A stretch of DNA of 14,067 nt from an uncultured Clostridia bacterium (GTDB taxonomy: Bacteria > Bacillota > Clostridia > Christensenellales > UBA1242): the NCBI GenBank assembly GCA_947623775.1, contig CANQHL010000030.1, positions 1 through 14,067 on the forward strand, read 5' to 3'. Positions 7,282-12,996 of the stretch are shown piece by piece. The notes below the pieces were generated by a model. That model saw only the letters and a program-made list of their open reading frames with translations. It did no database searches and was not told the origin of the DNA. Made by a program: the position numbers and the translations under genes. Numbering within the stretch: position 1 is the first letter of the stretch; each line of letters starts with the position of its first letter.

Positions 7282-7322
7282 ATAGAAAATTTATGAAGCT
7301 ACAAGAAAAAGACTGCGCAATT
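7268..7322 (-). promoter_or_regulatory. Antiterminator pairing of the ABC exporter attenuator
   Basis: Two 14-nt segments, AATTGCGCAGTCTT (7309-7322, end of the leader peptide gene) and AAGACTTCGCAATT (7268-7281), are complementary at 13 of 14 positions. Pairing them removes the 5' arm of the terminator. The first segment can instead pair upstream: CGCAGTC (7311-7317) with GACTGTG (7358-7364), located between the leader Shine-Dalgarno and its start codon, 7 pairs with one G:U. So four regions can form 1:2 plus 3:4 (terminated) or 2:3 (readthrough). Confidence 0.85.
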
Positions 7323-7355
7323 AAGTTTTAAAATTTTGCTTATTTTCATTTCCAT
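7299..7355 (-). CDS. 18-residue leader peptide of the ABC exporter attenuator
   Basis: The frame encodes MEMKISKILKLNCAVFFL and stops at TAG. It has an ideal ribosome binding site (AAGGAGG, 7364-7370, 8 nt before the ATG) and lies within the untranslated leader of the ABC gene. The last codons overlap the segment that decides between terminator and antiterminator, and the start-codon region overlaps the anti-antiterminator segment, so translating it should control readthrough. The peptide is basic then hydrophobic. There is no run of one amino acid of the type seen in amino-acid-biosynthesis attenuators, which favours drug-induced ribosome stalling over amino acid starvation as the signal. 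Confidence 0.82.
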   Translation of the reverse strand: MEMKISKILKLNCAVFFL

Positions 7356-7381
7356 TTCACAGTCCTCCTTAAACAAATAAT

Positions 7382-7410
7382 ATAATACAATAGAAAATAT
7401 TATATGTCAA
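7382..7410 (-). promoter_or_regulatory. Consensus promoter for the leader peptide and ABC exporter
   Basis: TTGACA (7405-7410), a 17-bp spacer, then TATTAT (7382-7387) on the minus strand. Transcription would start near 7375, just ahead of the leader ribosome binding site, giving a leader of about 150 nt. This near-perfect sigma-A promoter suggests constant initiation, with control exerted at the attenuator. Confidence 0.85.
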
Positions 7411-7419
7411 GATGTAATT

Positions 7420-9429
7420 TTAATTTTGTCCATTTTTTCTTGCAAGTTCATCAAGTTGAGATTGGTGACGCTTGAAAAAGTCCTCTTTTTCTTTTATAAA
7501 GGTGAGTGCCATATTTCTATTTTTGTCCATAACATCATAGAAAGTGCCAAAGATATAATTCCAATCAAAACATTTTTCTTTGTCGAGTCCGATGTATGAT
7601 GCTACTTTTTCAGTTCCAGCGGTCATAGGATGCAGTAATGTGTTTGCGACAAAAATATATTGAAAAGCATTTGCGGTAAGGTGTGCGAGGGCGTCTTTTG
7701 TAATGGAGCTTGAGAAGTTTTTCACCCAATATTTGTTTATATTACGCACAAAAACATCGACTGTATTAAAAGCTTGATGAAATTTTCTTTCATACATAAA
7801 TCTTTCGTAATTCAATATTGCTTTTTTGCATTCTTCCAAAACTTCTTCATCAATTGTTGATGTTGGAATAATTCCATTAAATTCGTTTTGAGTTGAATAG
7901 AAAAGCGTTCTTAAAATTCGATTATAAACATTTGTTAACAAGTTTCCCTCAACAACAACTGGGTCTGTGTCCTCTTCTTTGGCATTTGGATTGAAAGGTT
8001 TCGGGTTAAATGAAGCGGAATTATTTCCAAGGTTCATTGCAAGAAAATGCATTCTAAATTGATCAGGAGTGTAGTAGTCAAGAAGTTTTTTCGCAAGTGG
8101 CGGTTTAATTTGTCCCGAAGATGAGGCAACAGTATTCATATATAGTAAAAACTTGATAGGAACAAGAGTTGTTGTTTGAAGTTGACCATCTGGTGCCGGA
8201 TAAATTGGTTGTTCTCCCTGTGTGAAAAGCCACATAGCTTGTTGAGCCGGTCCATAGAAATATAGATTATCTTCTCCCATAAATTGAAAAACTCTTGCAT
8301 CTTTTGAACACCAATATTTTTCCCATTCGTTTTCGTCTTTTCCTATGGATTTAAGATAGGTTTTTGTGAAAGAAATAGGTGCCCACAAACTTTCCGGCCA
8401 AACGTAAAATGTCTGATTTTTAATTCCTTGCAGTTCAGGACAAGGTACACCCCATGAAATGTCCCCGGACAGCCTAAATGGGGTAAGCGTTTTTCCTGTT
8501 CTGTATCGTATGCCATTCTCAGCCAAAATTTCACAGGCGTGTTCTCTTTCTGGAAGCGTTTCAAACACAATTGTCATGCTCGGTGTGGTTGGCTTTCTTT
8601 CCTGTTCAACAAAATGCGGAAGTAAATTTCTTATTTTATCAAATTGTTCAAAGTAATCTTTTTTGATGTAAACTTCAGGTTTTTTGAAAAATTCTCTTAG
8701 TTCTTTCACCATAAAAGATGGCGTATCTGAATTTTTTTCAATTGAATTAATCCATTCATTTAAAATTTCAACACAATTGTCAAGATTGAAGTAAAGATTT
8801 TCAATTTTTACAAGTTTAGGTTTTTTGCCACTTAAAGTGCTTATCGGGTCAATTAAATCCTGAGGAAGATATTGATGTCCAATGTCGCATTCATCAGCAT
8901 ATCCCTTTTCACTTGTACAACCCTCTATAGGACATTTTCCAAGAACTTGACGACCATTTAAAAGACAATTGTATTGTTCATCAAAAAATTGCCACGAAGA
9001 GTGAGTTGAAACCATATTATTTTCATTAAGTTTATTTATAAAATAAGCACTTACATCATTGTGTATACTGCTTGCGGGTTCAAGGGCGGAAGCACCGAAA
9101 AAATTAAATTTAACCCCGAAAGCATTGAAAGTATCTTTGTGGCTTTGATGGTTACGCATAACAAAATCTTTAACTGATTTGTCGTTAATTTCACCTTTTA
9201 GAGATAATGCTCTAAAATATTCAAGTGCCGGCGAACCATAACAATCGGTCCCAGAAACAAAAACCACATTATCCTTGCCAATTCTATCTCTCAAGAATTG
9301 TGCAAATGTATCTGCTCTTAAAGCAAGTCCGACATGTGCAAAATGCAATTCCTTGTTGCCATAAGGCATACCGGCTGTCACCACCGCTCGTTTGGGGAAT
9401 TCCGGCCTAGGCCTAACAAATTTTTCCAT
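7420..9429 (-). CDS. Methionyl-tRNA synthetase-like class I tRNA ligase with altered signature motifs
   Basis: A 669-residue protein with the MetRS layout: Rossmann half 1 (GMPYGNKELHFAHVG, 20-34), zinc knuckle (Cys166, Cys171, Cys181, His185), SGDISWGVPCP (321-331), FYVWPESLW (341-349), GEDNLYF (385-391), then a helical anticodon-binding-type domain (495-640). Key motifs differ: HIGH reads HFAH (29-32), TDEHG reads TDCYG (61-65), and the KMSKS position reads VASSS (434-438) with no lysine. An extra segment of roughly 60-80 residues (230-315) separates the knuckle from SGDISWG. NCBI-style naming for such relatives is class I tRNA ligase family protein. It could be a diverged MetRS or a paralogue with another job; active methionylation is not assured. 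AAAGGAGT precedes the ATG and sigH ends 18 bp upstream, so it is cotranscribed with sigH. Confidence 0.8.
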   Translation of the reverse strand: MEKFVRPRPEFPKRAVVTAGMPYGNKELHFAHVGLALRADTFAQFLRDRIGKDNVVFVSGTDCYGSPALEYFRALSLKGEINDKSVKDFVMRNHQSHKDTFNAFGVKFNFFGASALEPASSIHNDVSAYFINKLNENNMVSTHSSWQFFDEQYNCLLNGRQVLGKCPIEGCTSEKGYADECDIGHQYLPQDLIDPISTLSGKKPKLVKIENLYFNLDNCVEILNEWINSIEKNSDTPSFMVKELREFFKKPEVYIKKDYFEQFDKIRNLLPHFVEQERKPTTPSMTIVFETLPEREHACEILAENGIRYRTGKTLTPFRLSGDISWGVPCPELQGIKNQTFYVWPESLWAPISFTKTYLKSIGKDENEWEKYWCSKDARVFQFMGEDNLYFYGPAQQAMWLFTQGEQPIYPAPDGQLQTTTLVPIKFLLYMNTVASSSGQIKPPLAKKLLDYYTPDQFRMHFLAMNLGNNSASFNPKPFNPNAKEEDTDPVVVEGNLLTNVYNRILRTLFYSTQNEFNGIIPTSTIDEEVLEECKKAILNYERFMYERKFHQAFNTVDVFVRNINKYWVKNFSSSITKDALAHLTANAFQYIFVANTLLHPMTAGTEKVASYIGLDKEKCFDWNYIFGTFYDVMDKNRNMALTFIKEKEDFFKRHQSQLDELARKNGQN

Positions 9430-9447
9430 AAATACTCCTTTAATATT

Positions 9448-10038
9448 TTATTTTTTCAAAAATGAAAGTTTGTTTTTTATTCTTGTAAGTCCATTATCAA
9501 TGCTTTTTTTAGAAACTCCGGCAATTTTTGAAATTTCGCTGTAATTATATCCCTTTAAATATAAGGTTAAAATTTTATATTCAAAAGGGGATAAAGCGTT
9601 AACGATTGTTTTTTTTAATTCTTCCATTCCTTCGCGTTCCAGAATCATAACATCTGGAGAGGGGAGGTCTGATGGTAAGATAATATCATTTTCTTCTTCA
9701 TCTTCGTCATCATGAGTTTGCTCAACGATAGAGAGTGCCGAAGAAAGAACTTTATTTTTTTCATTACTTGCAATTTTTACTGCACTTTGAATTTGATGCC
9801 TTATACAAGTTGACGCAAAAGTTTTGAAAGATGCTTGCTTTTGCGGTGAAAAATGTGTAATTGCCTTATATAATCCAATCATACCTTCCTGTATAATATC
9901 TTCGACATCACCGCCAACCAGGAAGTAGTAGCGAGAAATTTTGTTTATAAGTGCTTTATATTTTTTCATCAATTCGTCAAGAGCTTCTTCATTTCCAGTT
10001 TGCGCTTTCAATGCTAATTCTTCATCTGTTTTGCACAT
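9448..10038 (-). CDS. sigH: RNA polymerase sigma factor SigH (sigma-30 type)
   Basis: A 196-residue sigma-70-family factor directing RNA polymerase to alternative promoters; in Bacillus SigH drives the transition to stationary phase, competence and early sporulation. Region 2 (20-90) contains the -10-binding and core-binding helices with the SigH-typical YYFLVGGDVEDIIQEGMIGLYKAI (37-60) and FKTFASTCIRHQI. Region 4 (140-194) has the helix-turn-helix YSEISKIAGVSKKSIDNGLTR. The linker is unusually acidic (DDEDEEEND, 110-118). The gene order mrnC-rlmB-sigH is conserved in Firmicutes and supports the orthology. The start overlaps the end of rlmB by 17 bp, with AGAGG 7 nt upstream of the ATG, suggesting translational coupling. 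Whether the host sporulates cannot be told from this window. Confidence 0.92.
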   Translation of the reverse strand: MCKTDEELALKAQTGNEEALDELMKKYKALINKISRYYFLVGGDVEDIIQEGMIGLYKAITHFSPQKQASFKTFASTCIRHQIQSAVKIASNEKNKVLSSALSIVEQTHDDEDEEENDIILPSDLPSPDVMILEREGMEELKKTIVNALSPFEYKILTLYLKGYNYSEISKIAGVSKKSIDNGLTRIKNKLSFLKK

Positions 10039-10759
10039 TTTTCAACCTCTGTCTTAAAACTTCAAAAATAGTTATTCCGCAGGCAACACTTGCATTTAAT
10101 GAATTTACTTTTCCCATAAGAGGAAGGGTGATGATGCCGTCACATGATGAAATAATGGAGGGGCGTATGCCATTTCCCTCAGAACCAATAACGACTGCCA
10201 AAGGAATATCCAGATTTTTAGAATAAATATTTTCGCCACCAACCTCAGCGGCAAGGACAAATATATCATTTTTATGCAGTTCTTCAATTGCGTATCTTAA
10301 ATTCACAACTTTTGCAATAAGCATTTCACTTATTGCACCCGTACTTGTTCTCACAACAGTTTCATTTACTTGACACGCTCTATCTTTTGGTATTATTATT
10401 CCATGCACGCCGGCGCATTCGCAAGAACGAATAATAGCACCAAAATTATGAGGGTCCTCAATACAATCAAGTATAACGATAAATGGTTTTTGATGCTTAT
10501 TTTTTGCATTTTCCAAAATATCTTCGATTGTTGAGTAAACAAAATCAACAGTTTCGGCTAAATATCCTTGGTGATGCCCTGTTTTAGATTTTTTATCGAG
10601 AACATTTCGCGGAAGAAATTCAACTTTCACCTTGTTTTGTGAGGCAAGGGAGGTGATTTCGTCTTTTCTGTTAGCATAGTTTTTATCAATATAAATTTTA
10701 ACAATAGTTTTTTTTGCTTCAAAAGCCTGCCTAATAGCATTTTTTCCTTCTAAATACAT
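10022..10759 (-). CDS. rlmB: 23S rRNA (guanosine-2'-O-)-methyltransferase RlmB
   Basis: A 245-residue SPOUT/TrmH-class enzyme that uses S-adenosylmethionine to methylate the ribose of a peptidyl-transferase-centre guanosine (G2251 in E. coli 23S rRNA). An N-terminal substrate-binding domain (1-78; MYLEGKNAIRQAF, HHQGYLAE) precedes the trefoil-knot catalytic domain with motif 1 DPHNFGAIIRS (Asn105, Arg111), motif 2 IGSEGNGI (191-198) and motif 3 LPLMGKVNSLNASVA (212-226). The start at 10759 is preferred because AAAGGA lies 6 nt upstream and homologues begin at this MYLEGKNA-type sequence. A longer frame from 10783 would add eight residues and overlap mrnC. It sits 10 bp after mrnC and overlaps sigH at its other end. 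Confidence 0.95.
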   Translation of the reverse strand: MYLEGKNAIRQAFEAKKTIVKIYIDKNYANRKDEITSLASQNKVKVEFLPRNVLDKKSKTGHHQGYLAETVDFVYSTIEDILENAKNKHQKPFIVILDCIEDPHNFGAIIRSCECAGVHGIIIPKDRACQVNETVVRTSTGAISEMLIAKVVNLRYAIEELHKNDIFVLAAEVGGENIYSKNLDIPLAVVIGSEGNGIRPSIISSCDGIITLPLMGKVNSLNASVACGITIFEVLRQRLKNVQNR

Positions 10760-10769
10760 AATTTTTCCT

Positions 10770-11156
10770 TTATAATTTATCAATTATTTCCATTGATGAT
10801 TTTAATATTTCATTAAGCCGTTCTTGATCATTTTTAAGATATAAATATCCGATTAAGACTTCAAATGCTGTTGCATGTGAATAATCCGCCGTGCTTGCGT
10901 TTTTTGCATGATGTTTCGGCTTGGCATTTCTACCACGCCGAACAATTTCTTTTTCTTCATCAGTTAAAACAAGCAAGGATAAAACTTTTGACTGCGCACT
11001 TGCCTTGCAATATTTAGATGCAGTCAAATGATAATTCTCCAATTTGAGATTTGGTTTTGAAAGGACTGTTTCTCGAACAAAGAGGGTGTGAACGCTATCA
11101 CCGATAAAAGCAAGTGGCAACAGATTTGTTTTTAAAATTTCATCTAAGTTAATCAT
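10770..11156 (-). CDS. mrnC: Mini-ribonuclease III (MrnC)
   Basis: A 128-residue RNase III catalytic domain without the double-stranded-RNA-binding domain, the normal size for Mini-III. In Bacillus it is a dimer that trims both ends of 23S rRNA in the assembled 50S precursor. Visible motifs are LAFIGDSVHTLFVR with catalytic Asp20, VRRGRNAK (72-79) and ATAFEVLIGYLYL with catalytic Glu99. In many Firmicutes the gene lies between cysS and rlmB; here ychF takes the place of cysS. The ribosome binding site AAGGAT overlaps the ychF stop codon and the gap is 8 bp, so translation is probably coupled. Confidence 0.95.
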   Translation of the reverse strand: MINLDEILKTNLLPLAFIGDSVHTLFVRETVLSKPNLKLENYHLTASKYCKASAQSKVLSLLVLTDEEKEIVRRGRNAKPKHHAKNASTADYSHATAFEVLIGYLYLKNDQERLNEILKSSMEIIDKL

Positions 11157-11164
11157 ATAAATCC

Positions 11165-12259
11165 TTAAACGTTAAATCTGAAAAGAATAACATCACCATC
11201 TTGGACAATGTAATCCTTTCCTTCCATTCGTACTTTACCTTTTTCTTTTGCTTTTAGGTAATTTCCTGCTTCAATCAAATCATCATAAGATACAACTTCG
11301 GCTTTAATAAATCCTTTTTCAAAATCGGTGTGGATTTTCCCTGCGGCTTGAGGTGCTTTTGTACCTTTTTTTATTGTCCATGCACGAACTTCTTTTTCGC
11401 CTGCGGTGAGATAGCTCATAAGTCCCAAAAGGTCGTAACTTGCTTTTACAAGTTTGTCAAGACCGCTTTCCTTAATGCCAAGTTCTTCTTTAAACAGCTC
11501 TCTATCATCTTCACTTAAAGAGGTGAGTTCTTCTTCGATTTTTGCACATAGACAAATTACTTTTGCTCCTTCATTTGCGGCTTTTTGTCGAACTTGTTTG
11601 ACAAATTCATTTTCTTCTTTGCCAATATCATTTTCGCCGATGTTTGCAACATAAATTACAGGTTTTGCAGATAAAAGTTGAAGATTTTTCATAATTTTTT
11701 CTTCATCTTCGCCCTCAATTTCAACGGCACGGGCAGGTAGGTTGTTTTCGAGTGCATTTTTAATTTTTTCCATCAGTTTTACACCTGCAATGAGACTTTT
11801 ATCGCCTGTTTTAACAAGTTTTGCATCTTTTTCATATTTTTTTGTAACTTGTTCAAGGTCGGCAAGTGCAAGTTCAAGGTCAATGATTTCCATATCTCGA
11901 AGAGGGTTTATAGTCCCGTTTACATGTATAATTTTGTCGTTTTCAAAACATCTTACCACGTGAACAATTGCATCACATTCTCTAATGTGACTTAAAAATT
12001 TATTTCCTAATCCTTCACCTTTGCTTGCTCCGGCAACCAGTCCTGCAATATCAACAAATTCAATTGAAGCGGGAGTGATTTTTTGAGTGGAATACATCCT
12101 GCCGAGCACATCAAGACGATGATCGGGGACGTCAACAATTCCTATATTAGGTTCGATTGTGCAAAAAGGGTAATTTGCACTTTCTGCACCTGCATTAGTT
12201 ATTGCATTAAATAAAGTACTTTTACCAACATTAGGTAAACCAACAACGCCAATTTTCAT
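11165..12259 (-). CDS. ychF: Ribosome-binding ATPase YchF
   Basis: A 364-residue Obg-like P-loop ATPase of the YchF/OLA1 family, which binds ribosomes and affects stress responses and translation. The P-loop is GLPNVGKST (7-15), G3 is DIAGL (70-74), and the nucleotide-specificity motif is N206-I-G-E209, the N-x-x-E form that makes this family prefer ATP over the GTP of relatives. A coiled-coil insertion (about 125-200) and a C-terminal TGS domain (280-363, RAWTIKKGTKAPQAAGKIH through DGDVILFRFNV) complete the standard architecture and length. ATG 12259 has AAAGGAAA upstream. It is the first gene of the five-gene unit, with a promoter candidate at 12302-12330. Confidence 0.97.
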   Translation of the reverse strand: MKIGVVGLPNVGKSTLFNAITNAGAESANYPFCTIEPNIGIVDVPDHRLDVLGRMYSTQKITPASIEFVDIAGLVAGASKGEGLGNKFLSHIRECDAIVHVVRCFENDKIIHVNGTINPLRDMEIIDLELALADLEQVTKKYEKDAKLVKTGDKSLIAGVKLMEKIKNALENNLPARAVEIEGEDEEKIMKNLQLLSAKPVIYVANIGENDIGKEENEFVKQVRQKAANEGAKVICLCAKIEEELTSLSEDDRELFKEELGIKESGLDKLVKASYDLLGLMSYLTAGEKEVRAWTIKKGTKAPQAAGKIHTDFEKGFIKAEVVSYDDLIEAGNYLKAKEKGKVRMEGKDYIVQDGDVILFRFNV

Positions 12260-12301
12260 AAATATTTTCCTTTTATTTTAGGCTAAAAGCCATTACAATT
12301 A

Positions 12302-12330
12302 ATTTTACATTATTTTGAAATAAATAACAA
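12302..12330 (-). promoter_or_regulatory. Probable promoter of the ychF-mrnC-rlmB-sigH-MetRS-like unit
   Basis: Minus-strand TTGTTA (12325-12330), 17-bp spacer, then TAAAAT (12302-12307) preceded by TG. Matches are 4/6 and 5/6. The site is about 40 bp ahead of the ychF ATG. The surrounding sequence is so AT-rich that chance -10-like hexamers are common. Confidence 0.5.
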
Positions 12331-12718
12331 GTAAATAATAAAAATAAAATATTATTTTTTTATTAAAATATCAATATACTTAATAAAATTTAAATAACTC
12401 TCAATATAGAATTAGTTTTTAAATAAAAAATTTCAATAATATATAGTATATGTAAAATCATTTTGTTTTCTACATATTTAAATAGGTATTTGCACTAATA
12501 TAGTTTAAAATTTAAAAATTAAAATAATTATGAGTTTAGTATGTTTTAAAAGAGTATGTTTTCCCAAACCTTTGGCACTGATAATAATATTTAAAAATGC
12601 TTGTTAATTTATAAGGAAATATTGTTTTTATAGCAAATCGAAAACCATTCAAATGTGGACATTTCTATGTGCAATATATTACAATAGAATTTATGGTATT
12701 CAAAATCAATACAAAAAG

Positions 12719-12759
12719 TTGTTTCGAACTCAAACAACATTTAGCGTACGCTATTTTTA
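12719..12759. other. Hairpin plus 12-bp palindrome in the AT-rich gap
   Basis: GTTGTTT and AAACAAC form a 7-bp stem with a 7-nt loop CGAACTC. Three bases after it comes the perfect palindrome TAGCGTACGCTA, followed by TTTTT on the plus strand. These are nearly the only G/C-containing stems in 600 bp. They could be a protein-binding site, a relic terminator or part of a small RNA; nothing decides between these. Confidence 0.4.
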
Positions 12760-12848
12760 ATAGTAAATAAAGTGATTTATGCTTTATAAATTAATCATGA
12801 TTTTAAGTGCTTGCTGTTTGAAATTAAATAATTAAAATAAAATTGAGT

Positions 12849-12886
12849 AATTATAGCGAAATTAAATAATTATAATGAAATTAAAT
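12849..12886. repeat. 19-bp tandem repeat, two copies
   Basis: AATTATAGCGAAATTAAAT (12849-12867) is followed directly by AATTATAATGAAATTAAAT (12868-12886), 17 of 19 identical. More diverged fragments flank both sides. It is probably a slippage product in AT-rich DNA. Confidence 0.6.
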
Positions 12887-12912
12887 TTTTGAAATGAAAT
12901 CATGCGATTATA

Positions 12913-12943
12913 AAAAAGACTTGACAATTTGCCAAGTCTTTTT
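12913..12943 (-). terminator. Intrinsic terminator of the partial coiled-coil gene
   Basis: The arms AAAAAGACTTG and CAAGTCTTTTT (12913-12923 with 12933-12943) form an 11-bp stem, extended past one mismatch by C:G and A:T pairs. A T-run follows on the minus strand. It lies 53 nt after the stop codon at 12997 and closes that transcript. The flanking A-run on the other strand makes it symmetric. Confidence 0.88.
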
Positions 12944-12996
12944 AAAGTTTTGCTTACAGTGCAGGTGAGTGTCTCATTAAAGATTTTTAATGATGA

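Larger units (their letters stand above)
12331..12912. other. Extremely AT-rich intergenic region, no gene seen
   Basis: There is no frame with a ribosome binding site on either strand. The stretch is almost entirely A/T runs. Recognisable structure is limited to a hairpin and palindrome pair (12719-12759) and a 19-bp tandem repeat (12849-12886), listed separately. It separates the ychF unit from the partial gene's terminator and is longer than any other gap here. Confidence 0.6.

Noticed and set aside
9430..9447. T-box riboswitch ahead of the MetRS-like gene
   Set aside because: Only 18 bp separate it from sigH, with no room for a T-box and no specifier-type structure upstream.
10022..10024. 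Mycoplasma-like genetic code (TGA as Trp), considered because of the very low GC
   Set aside because: TGA ends rlmB at the expected length and Trp residues in the genes examined are encoded by TGG, so the standard bacterial code applies.
10760..10783. Upstream ATG for rlmB
   Set aside because: It overlaps mrnC and has no ribosome binding site. AAAGGA precedes the ATG at 10759, where the conserved N-terminus begins.
12529..12606. 25-codon plus-strand frame starting ATG in the AT-rich gap
   Set aside because: It has no Shine-Dalgarno, no promoter and an unconvincing composition; chance frames of this length are expected.
12849..12886. CRISPR-like repeat
   Set aside because: The two copies are directly adjacent without spacers and are AT-rich; no cas genes are present.
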